Numbered from the stretch's first letter, positions 12,101 to 24,700 are shown. The stretch: 64,000 nt of DNA from Xiphophorus maculatus (GCF_002775205.1 NC_036447.1:30626245-30690244), one strand, 5' to 3'. Notes: generated by a model from the sequence alone, not told the origin. Translations and numbers: made by a program.

Positions 12101-15100
12101 CTGTTTTTTTTTTTTTTTTCTTTTTTCTTCTTTTTTGTTTTTCTTTTATCCAGTGGGATGACATCATCCCATCCACAGCTCCTCCTACAGAGCTCTTGCT
12201 GCATCATCTTAGCAGGTAGGATGGCTGGTGACAGAAAACCCAAAGGATCGTATACTGAACTGGTGATGGACAGCATGCCACGTCTGGTTGGAGACTGATG
12301 TTTCATCTCAATCTTAAATTTGAAGGAGTCTGACTCGACACACCACAGTAGACCTAAAACTCTTTCAGCTGGGAGGTCATCTTGATCCAAGTTGAGCTCT
12401 TTTAAATCCTTTGCCCAGTGTTCTTCTGGGATAGACTGCAACACTGCTCGACTGTTACTGATCCATTTCTCCAACTGAAAGCCACCTCTTTTACAGAGAG
12501 CATTTAATTCATTCACCATTTTTATGGCCTTTTCCTCTGAACCCAAACTCATCAGGCAGTTTTGCTTGACAGCAAGAACAGCTTGATCAGAAAAATCATC
12601 TTTGTTGTCATCTGCAATTTTCTTTAGTGCATAACTAGCACAGCTTGGATATGAAACGGCTCCGAACAAGTGCACAGTCATTCTGTAGACTTTCAGTTCT
12701 CTGCTGAGGTCTCCTTCTGGCCACCAGAGAAAGCGCAGAAAATCCCTGTCTTGTTCTGCAACCTTCACCTGATGGAACATGGCCTGAATGTCACCCATGA
12801 ATGCTACAGGCTCCTGCCTGAAGCGAAGGAGTACTCCAAGTAAGGAACTGGTAAGGTTCGGACCTTGTAGTAGTTCTTTATTTAATGATGTTCCTTGATA
12901 AGTGGCTCCACAATCAAACACCACTCGTAACGAACCCTTTTTTGGGTGAAAAACACCATGGTGAGGAATGTACCATACTTTCCCAACTGTACCTTTCAAC
13001 TGTTGATCTGGTACTTGCTCGGCATAACCTTTTTCAATAACATCCTGGAGGCAACTTGAATATTCCTTATGAAGTCGAGGGTCATTTACGAACCTCCTTC
13101 TTAATCCAAGTATCCTCTGCTTGGCTACAGAGTAGCTATTTGGTAGCGTAGCATCTGTGTTCTTAAAGGGTAGTTTCAGACAATATCTCTTATCCTGTAA
13201 AATTGAAGAGGATTCCATGATTTCCATAAAACGAATGTCTTCCCTTGACATTTCAGTTTTCTCTGAGGTTTTCTCATTGAAGTCATGGTCATACTGTTTG
13301 TTGAGCAGGAACTCCAAGTTAGATACAGAGATCTTGTTTACTAGAGCAGAACGTGGCTTCACTTCAGTACTGCTGTTATTTCCATCTTCATTCAATAGAC
13401 CATTGATCACCCAGCCCAACACTGTCCTTGTAGCATATGGGCCATCTCCACAGCTGTTGACCACTTCCCAAGGCTCTAGTATCTTGGGAGCGTTGGTTCC
13501 TATCAACAAGTCAACATTAGCTTTTATGGTGGGGATTTGAACCTTTGACAAATAAGGCCATCTTTCTATTTCTGCAGCAGTAACAATATTATCTGAAGTA
13601 ACTGGCATTTGCTTCTGTGTAAGGACTTCTGGCAGAGGATGAAAGTTGTTTCCATTCAACCCTGATACCTCAATGCCAGACAATGAATAAGCAGTAACAA
13701 CCCTTTCCTGCCCCATTGTTTTTAAGAGAAAGTTAGTCCTTTTCCCTGAGATGTTTAATCTTTGCATAAGATGTTCTGAACAAAATGTAGCTGTACTACC
13801 AGGATCTAAAAAAGCGTATGTCTGTATGACATCCACTCCCTTGGTAGATTTTACTTGTACTGGAATAATGGACAGAATACAGCGACTCTTTCCGGCCCCT
13901 GTATGTCCACATGTCTGGGGAAGAGATGATGGTTTAACTCCTGTTGGCTCTTTTACTGGTTCAGGTTCAGAATTTGCCTTTGGAATATGCAACACAGTTG
14001 GGTGTCGTTGATCACAAATTTCACAGATTAAACGTTTATTACAATCTCTGCTGATGTGACCAGTACACAAGCATCCAAAACAAATCCCTTTGTCCTTCAA
14101 AAGACGGATTTTTTCTCTGTGTTTCTTGTTTTTAAACTGTTGGCATTTATCCATAAAGTGAGCACATGAACAACAATGACAGTATGGCCTTTGTGTCTTT
14201 GATCCATCTTCAGAGTAATCCACTGATGTTGCTGTGGTAGCAAAACCACTCCCTTTACTTCTGATTCTTGACTGTGGCTTGAAGCTGCTGGAAGACCTCA
14301 GGCCAGCTGTATGTTGTGGTGCATACACTTCAATGTCACCAAAAATTGGATCAGACAAGATCCTCACATGTTTCTCCAGAAATACAACCAAATCAATAAA
14401 ATGAGCTCTGTGGTCGTATGACTCCAAAATATCATGAGCAACAGCCCTCCATCTCTCTCTGAGTTTGTATGGCAGCTTAGAAATGACCATTTTCATGTTA
14501 CTTGGCATATCCAACTCCTGCATATAATGAAGTTCTTCCATCACATTGCAACATCCTCGTAGAAACAAAGCATAAGCTTGTAGAGCTTTAACGTCCTCTG
14601 GTTTTATTGATGGCCAGTTCAGAGCTTTGTTTATATAAGCAGTTACTATTTTGTATTCATTTCCAAAATGTTCCTGCAGAAGACCCTTTGCTACAATGTA
14701 GCCACGTTCAGGATCCATATGCTGGCAGCTGCGGACCAGTTCCTTAGGCTGTCCTGCAGTGAACTGCTCCAAATAGTACAGACAGTCAGCTTTACTGGCT
14801 TTGTTTTCCACTCCTTGTTCAAACGCTTTAATGAAAGCTTTATATTGAAATGGATCTCCTTCAAACACAGGAATGTCTCGTGGTGGTAAAGACAGTAGAC
14901 GCTGTTGATGCACAAGTGCAGCAGTTATTTCATTTTGCTTATGCATAATAGTGACAACATCTCCATTTTGAACTTGATCAGTTTGATGATTTATCCTTTG
15001 TCTGGTTTGATTTCCACAAACAGTTGTTACATCATGTTGCAAAACATGTGATTTTTGTAAGTCCATTTGATCATGTGCATCAAAATACTGCTTGCTCATA

Positions 15101-16077
15101 GAACTTTTCATTTCAGTCTGTTTTGGTCGCACATCCATTGTTTGCAGTTTGGTTTGTGTTGGTACTGCATTTCTTTGCTGCGTTACTTTACATGCTGCAG
15201 GATAGTAATCCTTTGCCATGACATTAAGAGTTTTATCTGATGTCAGTTTCCTTTTTTCCCCTTCAAAATAAGAGTTCATTCCGTCAGTTGGTGCACGGGA
15301 AAGACACTGTTCATCAGAAGCCTGCAGAACTGCCAACTTTGCAGTAGACGCAGCTAGCTCAGTTTCTAGCTCAAGCTGTTCCTTTTTCCTTTTTATCAGT
15401 TGCTCCTGTTCCTCCAGTGCATGACGTTCCTTCAAAACAGCCATTCTTGCAACCAGTGCAGCTCGCTCTGCTGCAGCTTTTATTTGTGCAGAGGAAGTTG
15501 TACTTGACCGATTGCTGGTAACACTTTTGTTGTAATGTTTACTCACATTGGAAACACTATCATTAGGCCTAATATCATCGTTATCCAACCCATGATTAAT
15601 ATCAGCACCACTAATTAAATGACCAGCACTTTCATTTTTAGGTTCATCGTTTTCTTTTGATTTAACCCACCTTTTCACATTTTCAGCAAATTCATCAGTG
15701 AACAACATTTTTGCTTTAAACCATATTTCATGTTTTTCTTTCTCCTCAACCGGCAATAAATTCATTAATGAATCATGCATGCATCTTATTTCAACACACA
15801 AGTCAATGTACCCATCAAGAGACGTTTGAACTTCTGAAACCAAACCATTTTGCATCAACTCTTGTATCTTTTTCTTTAAACTGCTAGCTTTATTTAGCTT
15901 AGCCTTTCTACCAGCTTGCAATCGATCTAACCGATCAGCAATTGCTTTAGCAGAAAGTTTAACCACTCGTTTGCCCGTTTGTGTGTCACAACTGCTGGTC
16001 AGAAAGTCCTGGTTGTCAGCAGTAGATGGCGCACTAGCACCCGCTGGTAAATCCACGTCCGCTATGCAATCTTCCAT
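12088..16077 (-). CDS. BEL/Pao gag-protease-RT polyprotein, truncated and catalytically damaged
   Basis: The open frame runs 1,329 codons. A coiled N-terminal part is followed by a Pao gag-like domain (about residue 395 on), cysteine-rich zinc knuckles (CX2C pattern and a CCHC knuckle near residue 664), an aspartic-protease-like domain with a DPGST active-site motif near residue 757, and a Pao-type reverse transcriptase from about residue 1030. The FYVDD catalytic block expected between N1173 and C1174 is absent, with the frame kept. The frame ends in a lysine-rich tail translated from an A-rich tract, so RNase H and integrase are missing. Start chosen at the first ATG (16077), 385 bp inside the 5' LTR. 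Confidence 0.88.
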   Translation of the reverse strand: MEDCIADVDLPAGASAPSTADNQDFLTSSCDTQTGKRVVKLSAKAIADRLDRLQAGRKAKLNKASSLKKKIQELMQNGLVSEVQTSLDGYIDLCVEIRCMHDSLMNLLPVEEKEKHEIWFKAKMLFTDEFAENVKRWVKSKENDEPKNESAGHLISGADINHGLDNDDIRPNDSVSNVSKHYNKSVTSNRSSTTSSAQIKAAAERAALVARMAVLKERHALEEQEQLIKRKKEQLELETELAASTAKLAVLQASDEQCLSRAPTDGMNSYFEGEKRKLTSDKTLNVMAKDYYPAACKVTQQRNAVPTQTKLQTMDVRPKQTEMKSSMSKQYFDAHDQMDLQKSHVLQHDVTTVCGNQTRQRINHQTDQVQNGDVVTIMHKQNEITAALVHQQRLLSLPPRDIPVFEGDPFQYKAFIKAFEQGVENKASKADCLYYLEQFTAGQPKELVRSCQHMDPERGYIVAKGLLQEHFGNEYKIVTAYINKALNWPSIKPEDVKALQAYALFLRGCCNVMEELHYMQELDMPSNMKMVISKLPYKLRERWRAVAHDILESYDHRAHFIDLVVFLEKHVRILSDPIFGDIEVYAPQHTAGLRSSSSFKPQSRIRSKGSGFATTATSVDYSEDGSKTQRPYCHCCSCAHFMDKCQQFKNKKHREKIRLLKDKGICFGCLCTGHISRDCNKRLICEICDQRHPTVLHIPKANSEPEPVKEPTGVKPSSLPQTCGHTGAGKSRCILSIIPVQVKSTKGVDVIQTYAFLDPGSTATFCSEHLMQRLNISGKRTNFLLKTMGQERVVTAYSLSGIEVSGLNGNNFHPLPEVLTQKQMPVTSDNIVTAAEIERWPYLSKVQIPTIKANVDLLIGTNAPKILEPWEVVNSCGDGPYATRTVLGWVINGLLNEDGNNSSTEVKPRSALVNKISVSNLEFLLNKQYDHDFNEKTSEKTEMSREDIRFMEIMESSSILQDKRYCLKLPFKNTDATLPNSYSVAKQRILGLRRRFVNDPRLHKEYSSCLQDVIEKGYAEQVPDQQLKGTVGKVWYIPHHGVFHPKKGSLRVVFDCGATYQGTSLNKELLQGPNLTSSLLGVLLRFRQEPVAFMGDIQAMFHQVKVAEQDRDFLRFLWWPEGDLSRELKVYRMTVHLFGAVSYPSCASYALKKIADDNKDDFSDQAVLAVKQNCLMSLGSEEKAIKMVNELNALCKRGGFQLEKWISNSRAVLQSIPEEHWAKDLKELNLDQDDLPAERVLGLLWCVESDSFKFKIEMKHQSPTRRGMLSITSSVYDPLGFLSPAILPAKMMQQELCRRSCGWDDVIPLDKRKTKKKKKEKKKKNRNKI
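12101..12152. repeat. T-rich tract at the BEL/Pao deletion junction
   Basis: Almost pure T with occasional C and G on the plus strand (A-rich on the coding strand). It joins the truncated RT domain to the post-integrase remnant and replaces sequence expected to encode RNase H and integrase. It is unlike the flanking coding sequence. Confidence 0.75.
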
Positions 16078-16461
16078 AATAAAAGTCCGTCAGTCAATAG
16101 ATTGCAACCAGTTAATTGATACAAAGTTAATTGTTCCTCCACTTCAGCAACCAATGCATTGGATTTATGCCATTATGTGTGCACACGTTTAGATTTAAAT
16201 TCAGATGGCCATCTTACTAAGTGTAGCGCTACACATACCTATTCGATGCATGCATTTCAAATCCAGCAACAAGGAAATCCAGGTGTCCTCCTGAACGCCG
16301 ATCCTGTCCGACGTCACCCCAGGCTGCAGATGAGCTGATGCCAATCAGCTGACGCTCTGTTCCCAACAAACAGACTCCGTCTGCGTCCCTCGTCGTAGAC
16401 AAACGCCATCCAAAGTTCTTTCCCACGATCAGTTCTTGTCATAAAAAATTTTTGACTTTTA

Positions 16462-16876
16462 TGTAGAGGCTAAGCCAAAGCTTTAAGCCCCTGAGGTGGT
16501 ACACCGGGGTAAAGTTGACACGCCGATCACTTATCCGCTGATTTAAATGAGAGCCGTCCTTGATGTTAGTCCAGTTAATCCATTTATTTCCATGACTCGG
16601 CAATCATCATCTTATTTCCTTTGTACAACAAGTCATTCCTCTAACATGTTGTCAATAACACATCTAACATAGTTCCAGCGATCCACACAGCATTAATTCA
16701 ATAGCATTGCGTCACGTTAATATTGCGTTGCGTTTGTGTTGCGGTCAAAAATTGTTTCCCCCTTTCGGGTGGAACACACCTGTCTTCATCAACACCGCAT
16801 GCTACCTAAATAGACAGCTGACAGATCATGTGACCCAAACCATTTAGAATACAGAAAGGCATAATCTGCTCCTACA
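16462..16876 (-). repeat. 5' LTR of the BEL/Pao element
   Basis: 415 bp, matching 11413-11827 by eye with no difference seen. On the minus strand it lies upstream of the polyprotein and should hold the element's promoter. I did not recognise a tRNA primer-binding site just inside it (around 16440-16461). Confidence 0.9.
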
Positions 16877-16881
16877 GTGAT
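16877..16881. repeat. Target site duplication GTGAT, right copy
   Basis: Follows the right LTR directly and equals the five bases at 11408-11412. Confidence 0.9.
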
Positions 16882-16910
16882 TATTGTAAAATAAGTGCCA
16901 ATACACGCGG

Positions 16911-17345
16911 TGTAGTGATGGGAATTTCGATCTTCTCATAGAGCCGGCTCTTGTGGCTCGCCTCCCAAAGAAGAGCCGGCTCTTTCGGCTCCTAACCGGC
17001 TCTTAATTTATGATCATCCGCAGCCCGATAGATAAACATAACTTGGCAAATAGGAATGTTTTATATGATAAATCCTTTTGCATTCAAGTTAATATGTTAC
17101 CTGTGAATGACGTCGAGCTTCGCGTTGCGCTCCAGAAAACTGCAAACATCGAGACTAATATGAACAGCGCAATAAACGTGAAAACAGCCCCGAATGAACG
17201 AGTCCGTAAAGTTGTGCAACTAAAAACCATTATAATTATTAATATTAAGATAAGCGTCACAAATCAATGCAGCGGGACATTTGAATTGTTCAGTGGTAGG
17301 AGGAGCGCCGTGCGCTGCGCTCTGACAGCAAACGCAGGGCCGTAA
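16911..17345. mobile_element. hAT-like transposon end fragment
   Basis: TGTAGTGATGGGAAT followed by repeated AGAGCCGGCTCT palindromes (16942-16953 and 16974-16985) and a third AACCGGCTCTT is characteristic of the ends of fish hAT elements. No matching opposite end is seen, and no transposase is present, so this is a one-ended remnant. It starts 35 bp from the BEL/Pao insertion. Confidence 0.5.
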
Positions 17346-17369
17346 CGCAGAACCTGGACGCTGGGGCAG

Positions 17370-17372
<3 letters not shown>

Positions 17373-17400
<28 letters not shown>
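17373..17400 (+). repeat. G28 homopolymer
   Basis: An uninterrupted run of 28 G. It could form G-quadruplex structure and its true length is likely uncertain in any assembly. Confidence 0.95.
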
Positions 17401-17403
<3 letters not shown>

Positions 17404-17611
17404 TAGAATCCTATTTATAGTTTTCCAGACAATAAGAAAAATATGCACAAATTACTGAAGTTTTTTTGTACTGTTGTAACCATTAAACAATCTCCCCTTC
17501 AGTTCAACCATATAAGTGGAGACACATTGTTGATGTTACCATAATAAAATAACTTGCAATTAATTAAGCTTTGGTAAAGATCAATGTAATTTTCACAGCT
17601 GTTTGCAGCTG

Positions 17612-17745
17612 CTGAAAGTAACTAAAAAGTTACTTTTAATGTAACTTAGTTAATTTCCAAATCAAGTAATCTAACTAAGTTATTTTTTAAAGAAGTAATC
17701 AGTAATCCGATTAAAGTGACTTTTTCAAAGTAACTATGCCAAATC
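17612..17745. repeat. Degenerate AGTAACT-rich repeat
   Basis: Variants of AAGTAACT, AGTTACTTTT and AAGTAATCAGTAATC recur within about 130 bp. The pattern is common in dispersed fish repeats, but I cannot name the family. The rest of 17746-18540 is AT-rich with no gene recognised. Confidence 0.4.
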
Positions 17746-18763
17746 GTTGGAGACGACTCTCTATAAGGATGTGACGCACATAGAAGAGCAGTGCAGGTGC
17801 AAAATATATGCGTGAAGGAAACAAATTACATATGCAGGTGCATTTAAAAAGGTAAGCAATTTAAGAACTAATGCTAAAAACATTTCTTTGCCCCAAACTC
17901 CATTTCAAACAATAGTACAATCGCTGAGTCAGAGAATTTTAGAAAGCACAATGATTGCAGAGAAGAAGTTTGTTGGATTTATAGTGGAAGTAATAATTTG
18001 TTCAACACAGACAAATAGTAGAACAAAGAGGACTAAAATTATAATAAAAGCAGCAGAAAAAGTTCTTGAATTGGAGGAATTGTCATTTGAATCAATCAGT
18101 TTAACAACAGGGGAAGTTCTCAGTCTTACAGTCTGATGGTTTTGTCCATATTACAAGAAGATCTTATAACCAAATACAGTCTGTGTCCAAAAGACCTGGT
18201 TAAAACTATCACTTAATTTTATATTAATGGATATAAAGAAATATGTAAAGATAGAAATCTATGGTTGGAGGAGGAGTTGCTATATTTGATCAACAGGGTA
18301 TTAGTTGTAATATAAATAAAGATTTAGGAGTTATCAGGGTTGAAGTATGGATTAGTAAAACTAAATTTCATATAATGAATTTTTATAACTCTTGTCAAAG
18401 GTTAAGTAGGGAAAACCTCAGTATCTTTGAGGAGGGAAATGGAAGAACTATTTTATTTTAATGCTCATAATACCTTATGGGGAAGTAAAAGGACAGATGA
18501 ACACGGTATGTTATGTTGGTATGTAACTTCTCGGGGTTCAGTGGTTTGTCAGGACTGCATCTCTCTCTCTCTTCGGCTCCTGCCTGTAGAGGGGCGTGTG
18601 CAGAATATTGCATCCATCCTCAGTCCTGCAGCTCCACTAAAGCAGTGAGAATCTGCCGTGTCTAGATATTCTTTGTCATCACCATCATCACCCTCTTCTG
18701 TCAGAGCACATCTTCTCTCTCTGTCTTCCCTTTACTTGCATTTCTTCTCGTCTCTCCATCATC

Positions 18764-21700
18764 ATGTCCTCAAACAGCGCGGACGGGGACTTGCTGCAGA
18801 TCCCTCTGGGGCTCATCAACAGCACAGGCAAGTATCTGACAGCGGAGACCTTCGGCTTCAAGATCAACGCGTCGGCCGGCAGCCTGAAGAAGAAGCAGAC
18901 CTGGACTCTGGAGCAGACCGGGGAGGACGGCAGCGCCGTCTTCCTTAAGTCCCACCTGGGCCGCTACCTTGGCGCGGACAAAGACGGCAACGTTACCGCG
19001 GACAGCGAGACACGCGGCCGAGACTGCCGCTTCGTCATCACACCGCACGACGACGGGCGGTGGTCGCTGCAGTCTGAGCCCTACGGCCGCTTTCTCGGAG
19101 GCAGCGAGGACCGGATCACCTGCTTCGCGCAGACAGCTTCCCCGGCAGAGAGATGGAGCGTCCACCTGGCCGTGCATCCGCAGGTGAACCTTTACAGCTT
19201 TGCGCGGAAACGCTTCGCCCACCTGAGCGCCCAGGAGGTGTCCATAGACCGGGACGTCCCCTGGGGCGTCGATTCACTGGTGACGCTCGTCTACCGAGAT
19301 GAGCGCTACCACCTGGAGACCTCTGACAACCGGTTTCTGCGCAACGACGGCACCCTGTCCGCCAAAACGGACAAGGACACCGGCTACATGCTGGAATTCC
19401 TCTCAGGGAAAGTGGCATTCCGCGACTGCAACGGCCGCTACCTGGCACCGGTGGGCCCCACGGGGACAATGAAGAGTGGGAGGAGCGGCCGGGTGGGAAA
19501 AGATGAGCTGTTCGGCCTGGAGCGCAGCCACGCTCAGGTGGTGCTGACTGCGGGCAACGAGAAGAATGTCTCTACGAGGCAAGGTGAGAAAAGCAACAAA
19601 AGACCTAAATAAAATAAAATTCAACCAGACGAGGTAGGAATGCCCCCACGTCAGCTATCACCACACCCTGAAAATTTGATCGATCCACGTCTCTTTAAGG
19701 CCAGTTTCTGATATTAGTAAAGCTCTGACCTGTCAGTACCAATTTTAGCTTATTTTGCTACTCTGTTTTTAAAAACCTCGATCAAGTTTTAAGTCATTTA
19801 AAGCGTTACCTGGGATGGATGGATGGATGATGGATGGATGGATGGATGGATGGATGGATGGATGGATAAAACAGCCACAAAATGAAACATATCTCCATAC
19901 ATTCCAACCTTACAGTCAACAATGCGATCATCATTGCCTTTAAAGATCAATATTGTTAAACAGAATGTCGACTATAACCTCCGACATTGCCGGATATGTT
20001 CAGCTTTCTTGGAATCTGATCAATTCAGTCATGTGTCAGTTTGACAAAGCATCTGAAGGTAGGTACAAACTGACTGCGCCTAAGATTTATTTGATTTTTA
20101 ACAGCCAAAACTGCAAAAACACAGAATAACAAAGGATAAAAACAGCCATTATACATTAACTCTTGCTTTTACTTCTGTGCTTCCTCTGACTTTTTTTAAA
20201 ACACTTCTACAACACTCAAGTAGTTAATTTAGGTTCTTTAACAACTACCGCTGTGTAGAGTGCTGTTGTTTTGTGCGACCTGCTGCTTAGATTAAGGTCA
20301 GATATTTGTTTGTCTGACCTCCTGACCACCGATCAGGGCTGTTAGAAATGAAAACTGTCTGATTCCAGTCCCAAGTCAATTACTTTGTGCATTATTTTTA
20401 GATCTTGTCTGTTTTGAAATGAGTTTTTCCTAAATTACTCTTATTTTAATATCTCTATTCAATACATGGCACTCTTCCTATTAGTGTTTTTCATTCACAG
20501 ACATCAAAAATGACACAAAACATTATTGTAACCGTGTCAGGACTAAATGCAGCTGTGTGATTCAACCATTGAAACACAAAAACAAATGTCCACAAGGTTT
20601 GCTTTCAGGGGACAATATGCTGTAGTCTCAAAGATTTAAAGTGTGGACAAGGTGATGACATCACGATGATGTCACTGGTTTCAAAAAGTTGAATTCTGGT
20701 TTCCTCCACATAAATCCAAATAACTAGAGCACCGTAGAGCAGAGAGGTCTTCAGCTCCAGTCTATGAGGGCTGGGGGACCTTCAACCCTGAATCAGATGG
20801 ATGAATTTTACCTCTGTAGAAATTATGTATTCTAGAGTTCTGCTAATGATCTGATAAATAGATTATTGAGATACAGCCTATACTGTAAACATACACGGTG
20901 CTTATTAAAAGTATTCACACGTTGGATGTTATGTCCTTTTTATTGCTTTTACAATTCGATCCTGATCATAAAAATTGCTTCTGTTTTAAAGTAAAAATTT
21001 ACAGGAAATCTTTTAGTGTCAAAGTAAAAACGGGTATTGGTGAGATAACGGCAATTAACTACAAATATTTTAAATAAAATATGAGTAGCAGGAATAATCC
21101 TACCTTCGAGTCAGTATTTAATAGATTCACCTGTGGCTGCATAGCTGTGGATAGATCTCCATCAGGGTTCCATCAATCAATCAAATTTTTATTTGTATAG
21201 CACATTTCAGCAGCAAGGCATTTCAAAGTGCTTTACATCATAACAAACCCAAAAACACAAAGTCATGCAACATGGAATCAACAATCAAAACATGCCATTA
21301 AGTCAAGTGCCATTGTTAAATTCGTAATAGATTTGAACGTTTCAAATACAACTCTAAACAGGCGGGTTTTTAGGAAGTCGGTGTTTCAGCTGTTTTACAG
21401 TTTTCTGGAAGTTTGTTCCAGATTTGTGGTGCAGAGAAGCTGAATGCTGCTTCTCCTTGTTTGGTTCTGGTTCTGGGGATGCAGAGCAGACCAGAACCAG
21501 AAGACCTGAGGGGTCTGGAAGGTTGAAGGGTTGCACATTTACACTCTGCAACTTTGCTCCATCACTCCTTGAAAAACTGTTCAAACTCTGGAGAGCTAAT
21601 AGAAGTCTCCTAATAAACTCCTGAAATGTGCTATGGCTTTGTTTTTTTTCTTTGGTGTGCCACCACAAAGTTATTCATGGCCCCAATCGGGCCCCCCATG

Positions 21701-24700
21701 CAAAACATTCCAGAGACCCCTCTGCCATGAAGTCCCCACATAGCTGGACTCAAGGAACAGTGGAGATTGTGTACGACAAAGTTAAAAAAAACATTCATTT
21801 TCTCTCCACCATGTGTTTTTCATTACCATGCTCTCACTTAGTACATTTGGCCCATCTCTGCACAGCTTAACATTTTTCTGCAGTAATTCTATCTCTGCGT
21901 TGTGGTTGTTGGGGCCAGGTCAGCTGAGGTTCTCTCAGCCTGTGTCATCTGTTATCTGAGATACACTAAGAGCAGATTCAACATTAGAAAAGATATTTTT
22001 AGAGACACAGAAAGGACGAGTTGAAGGAGATGCAGAGAAAAGAGGCTAAGAACTGGATGACTCAGACTGCCTTTCATCTCATGCAACCTCATTTTCTTGT
22101 TCCCACTCGGCCTCAGATGGTATCTGCTGCTAACACTGGGATTTAGATTGCAGTATACAGGCAGTCCCTCACAGTTTTTTCTTCTGTCAAGTAAATGTAT
22201 GAAAACAGAAGATCTCTGCCATACTTTGAACTTGGACTAAGAAAACTTGAAGCCAAGAACAAGGGGAAGACAAAAACGTGCATATACCCCTTTTCAAATT
22301 CTAGATTTATTCATAATTGGAAAATGACAAGTACATTTTTTTTATTCCAACTTGTACTCAGACACTTACCATGGATTAGAATATTATTAAAGTTCAGTTA
22401 TTTCAGTAGCTCAAATGACTGGATGAAATGCATTAGGTACACATATCTGATGTTTCACGTCTTTATTTCTGTAATAATTATCAGAATACAGCCAATAAAA
22501 AACGTAGGATTTAGAATATTATAGCAGACCTATACAACACATTTTAACATATAGACTTAATATTTAATACATCATTAATGGTTATTTTAAAAATGTACTT
22601 TTAATCTGACAACTGAGTCTCATTGGAATGAGCATTTTAATTTATTGTATATGTTTGGAAATCTTCTAAAAAATCGACTGAAAATAAACAAATCTGTTGA
22701 GAAACGAAACAAAAGTATTACCTGGTTGCACGTGTTTATACTCTCCTATAAATATTTTTTTAAATACCTTTTCACCCAATTTTAATTTAATTTCACCATA
22801 TTTTATTAAAAGACTTATCATAACACTCGATTTAATATTTCACAGTGATGTCATCAGACAGAGAAAACTATTCATTTCTGTCCAAATTCTGGTATTCTGA
22901 AGACTACAATGTTTTGTTTGTTTTTGTTTTTTTGCATTTTTGGTTAATATATGCTTGTTCTCTATTCAGTGAAGTTGCTCACACAGGGTGTCCAGAAATG
23001 TTACTCACATAAGAGTCACATAACTACTCCTCAAAGTTCACTTTTCTTTTCCCCTAAAAAGATACTCAAGTAAATGTAACTAGTTATTACTGACCTCTTC
23101 CTTTTGCTGTCTGAAATTTGATGAAACACAGTGGAGCTTAGGGAAGCTTTGATCCCCCAGAGCTGAATGAAAGCTGATCACAGATTACCTTATTTTTCAG
23201 GCATGGACCTGTCAGCCAATCAGAATGAGGAAGGGGACCAAGAAGTGTTCCAACTGGAGATGAACCGTGAAGACAGAAAGTGTGCCTTTAGAACTGCTGC
23301 TGGGAAATACTGGACCCTGACTGCAACTGGAGGACTGCAGTGCACGGCTTCCTCCAAGTAATCCTCCTCCTACTGGGAAGAGCCGTTTGCATCCTTAGAA
23401 AAATGTAGATAATAAGGTCTGTCTTTGGATTTGTTTTCAGATCTGCTAACAGTTACTTTGAACTGGAGTGGCGTGAGGGTCGCGTGTGCATTCGTGCAGC
23501 CAACGGGAAGTATGTGACTGCCAAGAAGAACGGGCAGCTGGCTGCTGCGGTTGACAGTACAGGTCAGGATTGTTGCTGATATTTTTCAAATACATGAAAG
23601 TGAAGTCAAGACAAAGTTGCAGATCGTAAAAGTACTCTAAGATTAGCTTTCTTTTGTACACAGAAGTAGGAATTTCTGGCTCCATGTCATATAAATTAAC
23701 TGTAACCTGCTGTCTGCCATTTATCTCAGAGACGGAAGCTAGCATCTGTTGACCCGTACTTATTTAAGTTCCATCTGTAGATTGGAAAAGTAAATATTTC
23801 CCAATTGTTTGTGTCAGTAACTACTAACTGGGATACAACCTAATTACATACAAGACAAATACATTGTTAGCTAATTGTAGCCTGGTCATTAAAGAATTTA
23901 GGAATTCCCATTAGTTTTGCAGTTTGAACACAATTGTTATGACGTCATAAGATTGAAGTTCCGACTCCTCAGATAAGTGGATCATGTCTACAAACATGAA
24001 GATCTGACACAACCAACAACTATTTACAGCACCATTTCAAAATGCTTGTCATGAGTTGCAGGTTGTAGAAGGTGAGGACAACCTTCCTCACCAGGTTGTT
24101 GAGAAATGATGATTTTAATGGTGAAACAAACAACAAAGTCCAGGCAGCACAGGTGAGCAAACAGCAATGGCTCTGAACAGACAATAACAATAGACGCAAC
24201 AACAAGACAGCATAGACAAGGACCTGACAGAGAACAAGAGCCACAGTATAAATACACAGGGGGTAAAATCAAGGGAACTAGACACAGCTGGGATCAATCA
24301 AGGGTAGACAGGACAAACTCAACTGACACACAGAAAAACTCAAATCCTTACAATGTTATAGAAACTATAAAAATGATAGTAACTGTAAGTGCACATTAAA
24401 CCATGTATTAAAATAAATATACTTTATGTAAAATAAAGTTGTTTGCTTTTTTATCAACTTATTTTTGTGAGGCTTTTTTTCTGTAAATGACATGTTTCTT
24501 CAGATCCTTCATACAATTTCAAACATGTCTCTAGACTCTGTGGTGAAGAAGGAAGGACTCTAACTGTTTATTTGTCTTTGACTGCAGTGACTTTACTTCT
24601 TGGGTCAGTTTTATCATTCGGGTTAACATAGTGTTAAACTTGTCAATCTGCAGTTACACACTCAACTCTAATTAGACGGGACAATTCATCAACGTGTCCA

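Larger units (their letters stand above)
11413..16876 (-). mobile_element. BEL/Pao LTR retrotransposon, internally deleted
   Basis: The element of 5,464 bp is bounded by two 415-bp LTRs that read identically, each running TG to CA, and by a GTGAT duplication. It is transcribed on the minus strand, away from fscn1 and in the same direction as iqce. The inner part carries a gag/protease/RT open frame (12088-16077) and a short C-terminal remnant (11909-12100). Full BEL/Pao elements also carry RNase H and integrase between these; here that part is missing and an A-rich tract (minus strand) lies at the join. The LTR identity implies a recent insertion, but the copy is not autonomous. Confidence 0.93.

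Noticed and set aside
12095-12298. Plus-strand open frame starting in a phenylalanine run
   Set aside because: It is the reverse strand of the A-rich tract and the BEL/Pao polyprotein.
18770-19624. Antisense open frames of 73-150 codons opposite fscn1 exon 1
   Set aside because: They are shadows of a GC-rich coding exon; the sense frame matches fascin throughout.
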